DNA of 36,321 nt from Chloroflexota bacterium (GCA_028874075.1 JAPPLU010000012.1:1-36321); one strand, 5' to 3'. Positions 1 through 9,963 are shown, counted from the stretch's first letter. Numbers and translations are program-made. The notes: a model not told the origin generated them from the sequence alone.

Positions 1-524
1 ACCTGGTGATCGAGAAGGTCAGGGAGCGGATACTCACCGAGGAGACCATCACCGAACTGGTCACGTTGGTGGCCGAGGAGATCGACGCACTGGCCGGCGA
101 GGTCAACGGTCGGCTCACCGCCATCAACAGCGAGCTGTCCGACGTGGAGACCCGGTTGGAGAACCTCTACCAGGCCCTGGAGACCCAGCAGTTGCCCATC
201 GAAGTCCTGTCGCCCCGCATCCTGTCCCTGAAGAGCCGCCAGGACCAGTTGACGGCGGCGCGGGAGGAGGCCGAGTTCCAGTTGGAGCAGCGGCGGGCGG
301 AGTTGCCCACGTCAAAGGAGATCAAGGGGTACGTGGCGGACTTCCGCGCACTCTTCCAGGACGGCACTTTCCCGGAGCGGAAGGCCCTGATCCGCAACTT
401 CGTGCAGGGCATCGAGATCGTGGAGGACGAGGCGGTTCTGACGTACACCATCCCCATGCCGCAGGACGGGGTGACGTCGGAATCGGCCTCGGTTCTTGAT
501 TTCGTCCAGTCCGGCCCACCGTAA
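1..524 (+). CDS. Large serine recombinase, C-terminal part (5' partial)
   Basis: The open frame enters from the left edge (codons in phase with base 3) and ends at TAA 522-524, so the N-terminal catalytic serine domain lies outside. The roughly 170 visible residues match the C-terminal region of large serine site-specific recombinases: a helical start, a long Glu/Arg/Gln-rich coiled coil (about residues 30-105) around a short 'LSPRILSLKSRQDQL' break, then a 'FPERKALIRNFVQGIEI' block and a short beta-strand tail typical of these proteins. Such enzymes integrate and excise phages and islands by att-site recombination. It sits at the left edge of an accessory region, which fits an integration module. 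I see no catalytic residues here, so activity cannot be judged. Confidence 0.8.
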   Translation, partial: LVIEKVRERILTEETITELVTLVAEEIDALAGEVNGRLTAINSELSDVETRLENLYQALETQQLPIEVLSPRILSLKSRQDQLTAAREEAEFQLEQRRAELPTSKEIKGYVADFRALFQDGTFPERKALIRNFVQGIEIVEDEAVLTYTIPMPQDGVTSESASVLDFVQSGPP

Positions 525-1309
525 TGGACTCGAGCCAACCTACCACTTAAAACGCTCAATATTACGTTGGCGTTGGCAAACTGCCGTTTTCAACCAGAAC
601 CCTGGCACTGCTCAATCATCCTCCGCCTGCTCAATGCGCTCGACGCCCTTTCTGGGTTGGACGTTTCCTCCTATTGAACTATCCCAACCTGTTGAAGCAG
701 ATCGGCACTGGCTGTCACTAGCGGCTGGAAACAGCCCTATATTCAGCCATGGCTGGAAATCCCCATCCCTTATAGCTATATGAATGGCTGGAAAACCCGG
801 TTGAATTGTGTCCGGCAGGAACTCATACTCTAGCCTTTCCAGCCAAGGGGTGGTGGAGTCGATTACGGTATACGGTTAAGCCCGCGTCTCAGTTACGGAG
901 ACGGAGGACAAGAACCTAGACTTGCGGTGGACCAGCCAGTCCGCGTGGGCTGCTCCATGAGCCGTATCGGCTCAGATAAAGAGTATTCCAACAAGTAAAG
1001 GACGGTAACCATTGCAATACGGCCCTGAAATCGGATGATGCCTCCCTTTAACAGTCAAGCAATTTTCCTCCGACTTACTCGCCTGTGTAACCTCGAAAGA
1101 CATCGGCCCCCTTTGGTGTCTGGATGCAACGGCTTTGTCTACCAGAATTGGGCTTAATTGGAGAGTTATAACCTGATTTGAGGAATGGCACTTCTTGGGC
1201 AGTTCTGCAAACGTAAGTCGCCATGGACAAGCCAAGGCCCAGGACCCATGTTCCTGAACACGTTCCACGGACTGGCATTGACTTTCCTAAGCCACCTTCC
1301 AAGGTTTCT
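525..1309. other. Gene-free stretch downstream of the recombinase
   Basis: About 785 bases lie between the recombinase stop and the HEPN gene. I find no convincing coding frame, tRNA or terminator. The base composition is lower in GC than the flanking genes. The stretch contains the GGCTGGAAA repeat cluster, listed separately. Confidence 0.5.
723..844. repeat. Iterated GGCTGGAAA motif, three direct copies plus one inverted
   Basis: GGCTGGAAA occurs at 723-731, 751-759 and 786-794, and its reverse complement TTTCCAGCC at 836-844. Four copies of a 9-mer in about 120 bases of non-coding DNA exceeds what chance would give. It could be a binding cluster for a DNA-binding protein or a relic of a recombination or replication site. 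No function is shown by the sequence. Confidence 0.5.
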
Positions 1310-1987
1310 CTAAATACGAACCACCGGATAGTTGGGAGGTCCCCAGTCAACGTGGGGGTTCTCTATCATTAGGTGAATGAAGACGGGTACGAGAAAGGCG
1401 AGAATTCTCGCTCCGTCTGTCACCTGGTTGCGGTTTACGCTTCCTTTCCACGTAGCACCACCGTGAATAAGCTGGTTTCTCAGGACATAAAGCCGGTCGA
1501 ACAGAGTATTCAAAATGAGGGCAGTGTCCTGGCCAGCCAATCCGTTGCGGATTCTATCCTTTCCGTTTTCAAACCTGCGCTCCCAGTCCTCGTGACCTGG
1601 GATTCGGTTGTGGTGATTCCAAAAGGGCTGGAAAACGAACCGGTTGTCCAGGAGGAGCCGTATTGGCCCCGTGAACCTCTCCCACAGCGCGTCATAGATC
1701 AGACGATCACCGTCAACTGCTATCAGCTTCCTGAAGAAATCCTCGAAGACGTTACGCTCCGTTGTTATATGCTCGTTACCGGTTTCCTCAGCGTAGGCGG
1801 CATTGAAGGCGATCCAAAGAAAAATCACCTCGGCATCGGGATCGGTCTCTTCCGTCTCGGCTCTTTCGAGCCAACTCAGCGCTCTGCGAATTCTCAGGTT
1901 CAAGTCGTCCGAGAATCCCTCTGATCCCTCTTCCCATCTGGCCTTGAGTTCTTGCGAGGATATGATCCGATGGCGCGCGCTGCTCAC
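1310..1987 (-). CDS. HEPN-domain protein (putative RNase or RNA-binding), orphan
   Basis: A 225-residue soluble, mostly helical protein. Near the C-terminus (about residue 168) it carries 'LRNQLIHGG', which fits the R-x4-6-H signature of HEPN domains, followed by a long hydrophobic helix, as in Apea-like HEPN proteins. HEPN proteins are commonly metal-independent RNases or RNA-binding partners in toxin-antitoxin and abortive-infection systems. The start is GTG at 1987, with AGGAGA 8-9 bases upstream. No nucleotidyltransferase (MNT) antitoxin partner is visible next to it, so a classic MNT-HEPN pair is not supported. Family call moderate; biological role inferred. Confidence 0.65.
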   Translation of the reverse strand: MSSARHRIISSQELKARWEEGSEGFSDDLNLRIRRALSWLERAETEETDPDAEVIFLWIAFNAAYAEETGNEHITTERNVFEDFFRKLIAVDGDRLIYDALWERFTGPIRLLLDNRFVFQPFWNHHNRIPGHEDWERRFENGKDRIRNGLAGQDTALILNTLFDRLYVLRNQLIHGGATWKGSVNRNQVTDGARILAFLVPVFIHLMIENPHVDWGPPNYPVVRI

Positions 1988-2160
1988 GGGCGGTCTCTCC
2001 TAGTGATATTGCTTAAAGAGGTCTCGGCCTCTGGAAGTTCAGGCCGAAACGGCCCAGACCTTAGTTGTTGCAGTCTCGATGCCTCGATCCTGGCGAAGGG
2101 TGGGCATGAGACTCCGAAGTGACAGAGGACGTCCGTTGGCGCCGCCTCTAGCGAAAATTC

Positions 2161-2445
2161 CTAAAATGAGATCTGGGCCATTTCTTCGCCTACCAGCCTG
2201 AAGAACTGCAAGACCTCGTTTTCCTGGGCCAGGAACTCCGCCGGAGTCAGGTGAATGCCATTGACATTGCCGGCGATTGGCTCGTAGGTACCCAGATGGG
2301 CGCCTTGGATTCGGTAGAGGTCATCAAGGGCGCGGATTACCGGGTCGGGTACTCCTTTAGCATTGGCCCATGTACCCAGGGTTACATCTCTTCCTCCCGA
2401 CCCCACCCTTTTTCCTGGAGGGGTCACCCAAGCCACGTTTACCAT
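2161..2445 (-). CDS. Small hypothetical protein
   Basis: An open frame of about 94 residues ending with TAG at 2161-2163. Its second half has codon choice and residue mix like a real protein (DPVIRALDDLYRIQG, then HLTPAEFLAQENEVLQFF). I do not recognise the family. The start is uncertain: ATG at 2445 gives the more natural N-terminus (MVNVAWVTPP), while TTG at 2463 sits too close to an AAGGA. It follows a decayed coding remnant on the same strand and may be the surviving 3' part of an older gene pair. Confidence 0.4.
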   Translation of the reverse strand: MVNVAWVTPPGKRVGSGGRDVTLGTWANAKGVPDPVIRALDDLYRIQGAHLGTYEPIAGNVNGIHLTPAEFLAQENEVLQFFRLVGEEMAQISF

Positions 2446-2501
2446 AGTCCTACTATCTGGCAAATCCTTTCTTATTGATGCACCCGAAGCACCCGGCTGA
2501 C

Positions 2502-2660
2502 CTAATATCCCAATTTCTCAAGCTTACGAACAAGTTCGTGGACAGCTTCACCATATTCGTCCTCGGGATATTGTCCAACCTGATTAGCCTTAAGCCAAGG
2601 TACAGATTGCCTGGTCCGGGGATCTCCATCAGCAGACCACTCAAAGTGTCGGTTAGTTCA
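2502..2660 (-). pseudogene. Coding remnant of unknown family
   Basis: Between an in-frame TGA (2658-2660) and TAG (2502-2504) the minus strand encodes about 50 residues with a strongly protein-like C-terminus (ending EAVHELVRKLEKLGY). There is no start codon in the open part. The frame continues upstream of the TGA (…RRRNVVAWAN), which suggests a gene broken by a nonsense change. The family is not recognised. It lies immediately upstream of the small ORF ending at 2161. Confidence 0.3.
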
Positions 2661-2789
2661 GTTGGCCCAAGCCACGACGTTCCGGCGACGAGGCCAGACG
2701 CAAGGATGCAGGTCTCCAAGTGGACTCTGAATGACTGATCATTTGCGGGGCTCCGTAGCAGCCTGGGAAAGTGCGGACAACCACATTAC

Positions 2790-5700
2790 TCAGTTGACCT
2801 GGTGCATTTGACTGCCGGTATTGGCGATCAATTCGGGAATGCCTTCCATCAGGTCCTGCAGGTTCTCCACTTCCCGCAGCCCGTCCTCCAAGCGAACAAA
2901 CAGAAACTGCATTGCTTTCACCGAAATGCCCGTGGCCTTTTCAACGGCGGCGGCGTAGACTGCACCTTGCATCCGGTAGTGGCTCAGTCGTTCCGCCACG
3001 TCGGCATCGTTATGAACCTGGTCTGACTTGTAGTCCAGGATTACCAACCGGCCGTCTGTATCCTGGTACAGAAGGTCGATAATGCCCTCTATCACCACCG
3101 CTCCAGCAGGGGTTTCCACCTGGGCGGCGACGGGAATCTCCGACCACAGCCGAGGCGACCTCAGGGCGGCCACCACCGCGGGATTCCGCAGGGTCCGCCG
3201 GGCCAGCAGGACTATTTCGGCGTTCTGACTGGATACTCCTTCCGCATCAGCGTGGAATTGAGAAAGTTGTTCGATGGCTTCGTCCCAGCTCTCCAGAAAC
3301 TCCTCTGCCGGGCCGTCGGTCGTCAGCGGGAGTTGGCCGGCCATCCGGCCCAACACCTCCTGCAACACCGCGTGGAGAGCGCTGCCGAAGGCGGTTCCCC
3401 CGCGGCCGGTCCGCCAAGGCTGGTTCGAATCGACTTCAGTGTCTTTATCCTCAATATCCGCTTCGGCAGGAGCGCCGGCCCTGGCGAGGCGGGTTGCGGT
3501 AATGGCCTGGGGGAGGGATCGGCCATAGAAGGCCTTGCTGCGGGCCTCCTGCCAGCCATCGGGGTCATACTCTCCCAGCGCATTGCCCACGGCAGGATTG
3601 GGGTTCAAATAGATCCCGGCCCCGGTGGTGACCGAAAGTTCAGAGTGGGGCGGTGTTTCCCCCGCCGATAAGTTGGCTATACTTGCAGTAATGCTGTCGG
3701 CATTTTCCCTATTCTGGCTCTTGGACTGATACATGCTGACCAGCAGATGATCACGGGCCCGGGTGGCGGCCACATATGCCAACCGCACTGGCTCGGCGCT
3801 GGCATGCGCTTTTTCCAATTCCTCCAGTCTACTGTAATCCGGAGTCCTGAGGTCGCCCAACCTCACCTGGACCGAATCTCCTGACTTGTCAAAAAACAGG
3901 CCGGCAGTATTGGGACCCGCATACCTGCGGGCGGAGTCCTGGGCCTGGCCCAGTAGCACAACGATGGGAAACTCCAGGCCCTTGGCGGCGTGCATGGTCA
4001 TGATCCGCACCGCATCATCGTCAGTTTCGGGAACCGCCAATTCAGTGATCCGGGCCCCCTCTTCCTTCTGCAGGTCGGCCCATTGCAAGAACCGATGGAG
4101 CGTCAGAGGGGCGCCTCCATCGGCAATGCTGTCATATTCCAGGCTGCGGGCCTGCTCACCGAGAAACTGGCGGCGGCGCCAGATCTCCCGCGGACGGTTC
4201 TCCACCAGGTCCAGCTCATCAAGCCGCCGTTCCCTGGAGAACCTGGCTATCAACTGGGACACGCCGAGTTCCTGGCGCAACTGGTGGTAGGCCCGGATCT
4301 CCAGAAGTCCGGCCCGCACCGGAAAGGAATCTCCCAGGTCGACTAGTTCCTGCCTGCGTCTTTCCTGGCTTTCTTGGGATAATGGAACGTTGTCCAACAA
4401 AGGAGACAGATAATTCCAACTGCCGCCAGCCTCCCTCCAGCGCAAGAGGTCAATGTCGGAGCAGGCGAAGGCGGGAGAGCGCAGGGCGGCTGCGATGGCC
4501 ACGTCGTCGGTCGGGTCGTTTATGGCGCTCAGGCAGTTGAGCATGTCCCTCACTTCCTGGGTGTCAAACAGCACAGATCCCCCTTCAAGCCGGTAGGGTA
4601 TGCCGGCCTCCTCCAGGGTGCGGGTCAGAAAACCCAGACCGGTGCGCGAACGTATGAGGATGCAGACGTCGGCCAGTTTGGCCGGGCGGACCACCCTCCG
4701 TTCCTTGTCGTATACGTTCAGCTGGCTAGGGGCCCCATCACCGGCAGAAGCCACGATAATGTTGGCAACGTCCCCCGACTCCAGGCGGCGGGTATCATCT
4801 GCGTTCAAACCTGAAGGTCCGCCGAACACCTTGACGGCTCCCAGGCCTTCCTGCTGGATCGCTGAGTGAGGGTACAGAGGTTCGTATTTTGACTGCACTC
4901 CCGCTTCTTCGACCATCAGCTTTGCGAAAACCTCATTTACCCAGTCCAATACCTGGGACTGGGAGCGGCGGTTTACGGCCAGAGTCAGCGACTGCAACTG
5001 ACCGCCATCCTTTAGTTGCTGCGTAACGCCGATGTCGGCGCGGCGGAACCGGAAGATGGATTGCTTCGCGTCGCCAACAACAAACAGCTTGCCTGGAGCC
5101 AGCGGGAGAGTGTGCCACGGTTGTTGACTCACATTGGCCTTGGGATCGGCAGCCAGATAACTGGCGATCTCGGCTTGCAGGGGGTCGGTGTCCTGGAACT
5201 CATCGATTAGAATATGCAAGTAACGGCCCTGGAAATAGAGCCGCGCTTCATCGTTAAGCAACAGGTCCCGTGCCCAGGCCAACAGGTCCTCGAAGGTTGC
5301 TACACCGTCGGCCTTTCGCTGCAACGTATAGTTGACGGCAAATTCCCGGCGGAGGCAGCGCAGCACCTCCGGCAAGGGCCCTGAAGCAACCGCGGTTCGA
5401 AATCTCAGTCCGATCTCTCGAAATTGGGCCCGCACCTCCCTCAGTTCCGTGGACCAATTCTTTTGAGAACCAACATTGCCGCTAAAGTCTACCTTCTCTC
5501 CGATTTCCAAGGTGGACACGGCGGCATACGGATCATCAGCCACGGTTTGTACGGCTTGGACAGTTTCGATTGCACCGGCCAACTGCCCGAAAAGCTTGTC
5601 ATCTGGTTCGGCACATTCTCCGGCCAGTTCCTGCAGCTCCCTCAGGGTTTGCCGGCCCAGGATAGCCAGGTCAATGTCGGGAATAACGTCTTCCTTATCT

Positions 5701-6308
5701 AGGCGCTCCGCATTTTCGCTGAAGGATCTGGCAATTTCCTTCCAACTGTTGATGCCGGCCCCGGCTTCAATCAAATAGCGCAGCGCCGCGGTCAGTTCGG
5801 GGCCGGTGCCCGTGTCCCGGCCCAGGGCAATTTCCAGCCATTTATCCCATGTCTCGTTGAAACGCTGGGACGATTCAACCTCGTCCAGAGTGGCCCAGCC
5901 TGGTGGAAGGCCGGCATCCAGGGGCCGTTCGCGCAGGAGCTGTGCGGCGAAGCTGTGGATGGTCTGGATAGCAGCCTGATCAAGTTCAGTGGTAGCCCGG
6001 CGGAGCCTGCATATTTCCTCATCGCTCAGGTCCTCCGCCAAGGGGTCAACGGCGTTATCCGGGTGAACCGAGTCCAGCAGTTGTTCCATACGGGAGCGAA
6101 TTCGTTCTGAGAGTTCCGCGGCGGCGGCCTCGGTGAAGGTGATGGCGACGATGTTCCGCATCCTGGCGCCGGATTTGACCAGCGCCACCACCCGGCTGAC
6201 CAGGGCATAGGTCTTGCCAGTACCGGCGCCAGCCTCAACTATAAAGTTCTCGTCGAGGTCGCTGATAATCCTATGCAGGGTGTCGCCGTCGCTAGTTGTC
6301 GTCGTCAT
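2790..6308 (-). CDS. addA: AddA-type helicase-nuclease (RecB-like) of double-strand break repair
   Basis: A 1172-residue UvrD/RecB superfamily protein. A perfect Walker A (AGAGTGKT) lies at residues 26-33, motif Ia (ITFTEAAAAELSERI) near 55-70, the DE box 'LIDEFQDTD' near 368, 'VVGDAKQSIFRFR' near 413, 'TMHAAKGLEFP' near 774 and 'YVAATRARDHLL' near 851. The C-terminus holds a RecB-type PD-(D/E)XK nuclease with 'FGSALHAVL' near 974 and 'LVILDYKSDQ' near 1091. In AddAB this subunit unwinds DNA from a break and cuts one strand until a Chi-like site is met, then helps load RecA. The length matches AddA. The start ATG overlaps the end of addB by 17 bases, so the two are translationally coupled. 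Confidence 0.93.
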   Translation of the reverse strand: MTTTTSDGDTLHRIISDLDENFIVEAGAGTGKTYALVSRVVALVKSGARMRNIVAITFTEAAAAELSERIRSRMEQLLDSVHPDNAVDPLAEDLSDEEICRLRRATTELDQAAIQTIHSFAAQLLRERPLDAGLPPGWATLDEVESSQRFNETWDKWLEIALGRDTGTGPELTAALRYLIEAGAGINSWKEIARSFSENAERLDKEDVIPDIDLAILGRQTLRELQELAGECAEPDDKLFGQLAGAIETVQAVQTVADDPYAAVSTLEIGEKVDFSGNVGSQKNWSTELREVRAQFREIGLRFRTAVASGPLPEVLRCLRREFAVNYTLQRKADGVATFEDLLAWARDLLLNDEARLYFQGRYLHILIDEFQDTDPLQAEIASYLAADPKANVSQQPWHTLPLAPGKLFVVGDAKQSIFRFRRADIGVTQQLKDGGQLQSLTLAVNRRSQSQVLDWVNEVFAKLMVEEAGVQSKYEPLYPHSAIQQEGLGAVKVFGGPSGLNADDTRRLESGDVANIIVASAGDGAPSQLNVYDKERRVVRPAKLADVCILIRSRTGLGFLTRTLEEAGIPYRLEGGSVLFDTQEVRDMLNCLSAINDPTDDVAIAAALRSPAFACSDIDLLRWREAGGSWNYLSPLLDNVPLSQESQERRRQELVDLGDSFPVRAGLLEIRAYHQLRQELGVSQLIARFSRERRLDELDLVENRPREIWRRRQFLGEQARSLEYDSIADGGAPLTLHRFLQWADLQKEEGARITELAVPETDDDAVRIMTMHAAKGLEFPIVVLLGQAQDSARRYAGPNTAGLFFDKSGDSVQVRLGDLRTPDYSRLEELEKAHASAEPVRLAYVAATRARDHLLVSMYQSKSQNRENADSITASIANLSAGETPPHSELSVTTGAGIYLNPNPAVGNALGEYDPDGWQEARSKAFYGRSLPQAITATRLARAGAPAEADIEDKDTEVDSNQPWRTGRGGTAFGSALHAVLQEVLGRMAGQLPLTTDGPAEEFLESWDEAIEQLSQFHADAEGVSSQNAEIVLLARRTLRNPAVVAALRSPRLWSEIPVAAQVETPAGAVVIEGIIDLLYQDTDGRLVILDYKSDQVHNDADVAERLSHYRMQGAVYAAAVEKATGISVKAMQFLFVRLEDGLREVENLQDLMEGIPELIANTGSQMHQVN

Positions 6309-9300
6309 TGGTTTCCACCATGGCAGACTTGCCTCCCAAGTTGTTGAATGGGGCTACCAGGTCAGCATCATGCCGGGCCTTGCGCTCCCAATTTTGACGG
6401 CGCCGAGTGGGGCAGAGACGGTTGAAGTCACAATAATTGCAAATGCTGAACTGTCCCTCACCATCGGGTGTGGCGGGAAATATACCGGCCCGAGCGGCGC
6501 CGACAATACCGGAAATGGTTTGCTGGAACTCCTGCTGCTGGACCTCTTCGCCAGTATACTGGGCTACGTCGTGGGTGTTTGCGTCAGCAAGGGGAAAGCA
6601 GAATGATGCGACGACAGGTTTTCCTTCATGCTGTGCCATTGCCACCTCCCGGTAGATGGGAGGCTGCAAGGCCAGCCCGTTGGCCACGGTGCGCGTGTTT
6701 CTCCGGTCAGGGCGGTAATTCTCCGGTTTGCCGGTCTTGAAGTCCCGTACCCTCACTTCCTCTTCCAACACGTCAACCCGGTCAATTTTCCCTCGAAGCC
6801 ATACCGGTTCATCCAAGCCGTCCACGTCCACGTAGACCTCGCCCACAGTGGTTGGTGTCCCGGTAACTGGTGACGGGGGCCCGAAAGCCGCCTCGGCGTG
6901 GGATTCAATCTGCTCGACACCCTTCAGCCACTGCTCTTCGGCGGCCCAGAAGCCGGATAGGGCCGCCTGCATCGGTGCCTTTTCCATCTCCCAAAGCAGG
7001 TGGTATCCGGTAACGCCGCGAGCTTCTGCCTCGGCGAACTCCTCTTCGGCCACCGCCAGCAATTCAGCCAGGGTCCCTTTCTTTTCATTGACGAACCTTT
7101 CCATAACTTTATGGACCAGTGCGCCGCGCTCCAGGGCCGTTATCTCGTCACCCTCCGCCTCTGGCGGCGCGGTAAGGCCGAGGACCCGGCTCAGGAAGTA
7201 CTTATAGGGGCAGGTGGCCCATGCTTCCAGGGCGCTGGGAGACACCGGGCGGGCTCTGCTGCCTATCCCGGCGACGCGTTCCGTACCAGAATCTATTCGG
7301 CCGTCCCATCCGGACAGGGCGCCTCCGTTGCGAGCCGCTCGGGCCTCCAAAGCACTGGTCATGCGAGAATCTGATGCTACGGCTTGGTGCAGCGCTATCG
7401 AAGAGGCGGGCTGCCTGATGAGATGCATCAGGTTGTAATCCGAGGCATCGGCGGGCCGTAATGGAGTGCCGTCCAACCGACGGAGGCCCGCTCCACGGGA
7501 TGGAATGACGGTGAGCCATGGCTTCAGGTCAGCGCCCGCAGTCAGATTCTCGTAGGTCAACCTGCCTTCGCCCCCAGCCTCTTGGTGGAGAAGATTGGCT
7601 ATCTCGGCAAGCCACCGGGACGGGTGGGTGGAACTTCGGTCGGCGGTGGCGGCTGGCCAGTATAGAACGGCGTTTTTGGCAGCCGAGACAGCGGCCAGGA
7701 AGTCGTACCGTTCCAAGGCCAAGAACCGCTGCAATTCGTCCGGATTCTCGTTCAGCCACGGGTTCGAACTGGGTCGAGGCGGAAACTGCCGCTCAACCAT
7801 ACCAACGGCATGCACCACCTCGAATTCCCCGCCGGCAATGGCGGCAGGAGGCCCCAAATAGACTCCGGCGCCCACCGGGTGGCCCCGGTCGGTGACCGCG
7901 CCCTGTAGAGCCTCCCGTATCACTTCCTGAAGCGCTTCCGTGCTGTACTCCCTGTCCCAGTCCTGGAGCGTCACCAGACTCGCCAGAAGGTCGTCAATGC
8001 GCTGGCGGTCCTCCTCTGATTCTTCCTTTGACAACCAGCGATACTTTTCGATCAGTGTCTTCAGGTAGGCAGTGACCGTGTCCCAACCCGAAACTGCCAT
8101 GCCGCCCAGTTGCAGGAGGTCTGCCTCCAATTCTTCCACAAAGCCTTGCAATTCGCCCACCTGTCGCCGCCACCGTTCCAACGCGGCGTCCTCACTGTCC
8201 CCTTCGCCAACTTCCCTTGCCACTCGCTCCATCTTAGCTACGTGGGCATTCAGGCGATTCTTGTAGTTGGCCACTGTGCCGTTGGCCCTGGCCGCTACCA
8301 GCAGATTGGCCCACCGGGTCGAAGGGATAGGGAGCCAGTGGCCCGACCCTCCGTTACCACCCGGGGGCTGGTACTTGACGACGACCGTGGTCAGCCACTC
8401 GACCAACCTTTCCCGCTCAATGGTACCTTCGGGATCGGTGTTTAAGCCGGCGGCCAAATCCACGAGCCCCAGCAGCAGCCGGCCCGACTGAGTCTCCGCC
8501 AGGCTGCGGTGGTCCGTACCGGAAAAAGGGATATCGGCAAAGGCCAGCTCTTGCCGCAGCAGGCTGGCGTAGGGGCTGTCCTGCCGGTACATTACGGCAA
8601 TTCGGTGGAAGGGCTTGTCCGAGGCCGCAATGCTGCGTATGACCATCCGGACCTCTTCTTCGGGATCAGGAACGGTGACGATGGACAGTGCTCCGGCAGC
8701 TACGCGGTCTCGAAGGGTGTCCACGCCTATAGACTTCACCGTCTCCTCGCGGTCACTGAAACCCAGCCGTTCCAGCAGGTCGAGAATTGGGGCATCGGCG
8801 GGGCCATCCCCGGTTAGACCTGCGATGACGCGGCATCCACCCCGGTCCAGGAAACTCCTGGCCAGCTCAACCTCACCGGTGGACAAGCGACGGGGCAAAT
8901 AGTAGATTACCGCCGCTATGCTGCCCTCTCTCTTAGGGTCGGCCACGGCCTCGGCGGCCATCCGGGGAAGGTCCGAGGGCGCATAGTAGCCCATGTTATC
9001 AAGCAGGTACCGGAATTCAGCAAAGAGACCCTCCGCCAGGCGGCTCATGTCGCTTTTCTCGCCAGTCCCCAGACCCTGCCCAGGTTCCCTTTCCTGCATT
9101 TCCCGAAACGCATTGGATAGGGACCGATAAAATCGGCTGCGACCGGCTGGTTCAAGCCCCAACTCCGCTGCTTTGCCCTCAGCTACTTGGCGCACTGCCT
9201 GGGACTCGAGCAACCTGGTCAGCGGCTTTTGCGATGGCTGGGCCAGCTCTCGAGCCAGACGCCGTCCGGTCTGTACCGTCACATTAATCATGCCGTGGGC

Positions 9301-9471
9301 GCCCAGCAGGTGCCGTACCGATTGTGCCGTGTCTGGATTCTGGGCGATTACCACAACCCTGGCAAATGGGTCTTCGGCCTGTGCCCCCTGCACAGCTTGC
9401 ACGAGAGCAGCCAAGGCTTCCGGACCCGTAGGGGCTATTGAGAATTCTGAATCGGCCGGGGTTATGTTCAT
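6292..9471 (-). CDS. addB: AddB-type nuclease subunit (inactive helicase fold, Fe-S nuclease)
   Basis: A 1059-residue partner of AddA. The C-terminal PD-(D/E)XK nuclease has 'GKIDRVDVLEEEVRVRDFKTGK' near residue 909 and 'ERGALVHKVMERF' near 790. Cysteines that would bind a 4Fe-4S cluster, as in AddB, are the Cys of 'TCPYKYF' near 755 and the trio in 'CNYCDFNRLC' near 1011-1020. The N-terminal region has no Walker A motif, which fits an inactivated RecC-like helicase fold (some AddB proteins keep one). The start ATG at 9471 is preceded by GAGG at 6-nt spacing. It ends in TAG inside the start of addA. The complex acts in the cytoplasm on DNA ends. Confidence 0.88.
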   Translation of the reverse strand: MNITPADSEFSIAPTGPEALAALVQAVQGAQAEDPFARVVVIAQNPDTAQSVRHLLGAHGMINVTVQTGRRLARELAQPSQKPLTRLLESQAVRQVAEGKAAELGLEPAGRSRFYRSLSNAFREMQEREPGQGLGTGEKSDMSRLAEGLFAEFRYLLDNMGYYAPSDLPRMAAEAVADPKREGSIAAVIYYLPRRLSTGEVELARSFLDRGGCRVIAGLTGDGPADAPILDLLERLGFSDREETVKSIGVDTLRDRVAAGALSIVTVPDPEEEVRMVIRSIAASDKPFHRIAVMYRQDSPYASLLRQELAFADIPFSGTDHRSLAETQSGRLLLGLVDLAAGLNTDPEGTIERERLVEWLTTVVVKYQPPGGNGGSGHWLPIPSTRWANLLVAARANGTVANYKNRLNAHVAKMERVAREVGEGDSEDAALERWRRQVGELQGFVEELEADLLQLGGMAVSGWDTVTAYLKTLIEKYRWLSKEESEEDRQRIDDLLASLVTLQDWDREYSTEALQEVIREALQGAVTDRGHPVGAGVYLGPPAAIAGGEFEVVHAVGMVERQFPPRPSSNPWLNENPDELQRFLALERYDFLAAVSAAKNAVLYWPAATADRSSTHPSRWLAEIANLLHQEAGGEGRLTYENLTAGADLKPWLTVIPSRGAGLRRLDGTPLRPADASDYNLMHLIRQPASSIALHQAVASDSRMTSALEARAARNGGALSGWDGRIDSGTERVAGIGSRARPVSPSALEAWATCPYKYFLSRVLGLTAPPEAEGDEITALERGALVHKVMERFVNEKKGTLAELLAVAEEEFAEAEARGVTGYHLLWEMEKAPMQAALSGFWAAEEQWLKGVEQIESHAEAAFGPPSPVTGTPTTVGEVYVDVDGLDEPVWLRGKIDRVDVLEEEVRVRDFKTGKPENYRPDRRNTRTVANGLALQPPIYREVAMAQHEGKPVVASFCFPLADANTHDVAQYTGEEVQQQEFQQTISGIVGAARAGIFPATPDGEGQFSICNYCDFNRLCPTRRRQNWERKARHDADLVAPFNNLGGKSAMVETNDDDN

Positions 9472-9950
9472 TGTGGCCTCAGTTGCCGTTTAGCCGGTAC
9501 AACCTGCAGTTCACCGGCATTCAGCTTCAATTGGTTGCTGGAAGTATAGGAATCTACGGTAGCAGGCGTCGTACTTCCAATGCTATTTATCAAGAAAGAG
9601 ATGGCATCCCCCGTTCCCAGCCCCATATCCCGCGAGAGGAATATGTTAGGTTCGAAGCGCCACCGATTCCGTGATTCAGACTCTGACTTTCAATTCCCGC
9701 AGGCCAGATGCACCGCCAGGCAGTGGTGCAGACGGAATTGGCCCCCAATTTTCTGGTTTAGGCCATGCCATAACCTACTCTCGGAAGGAAAATACAGATG
9801 TTCACAAGTGCTATCGTATCAAGGCGGCTCCGTCCCGGTCTAGCTCCCGCAGGAAGGTCAGTACCGGATATCCATGGACGGACAACCTTGATAGTGTGAA
9901 CAACATTCAAAGTGATCCGGCCGCTGGCTGCATCTCCGCTATTTCTTCTG
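9472..9950. other. Intergenic stretch upstream of addB, no gene seen
   Basis: About 480 bases with only short frames of poor coding character on both strands. It must contain the addBA promoter on the minus strand, but I cannot single out a -35/-10 pair with confidence. The right part merges into the IS3-family relic. Confidence 0.4.
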
Positions 9951-9963
9951 GACTCACGCGTCA

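Noticed and set aside
1373..1924. 183-codon plus-strand ORF
   Set aside because: Antisense to the HEPN gene, which has the better start, ribosome binding site and motif.
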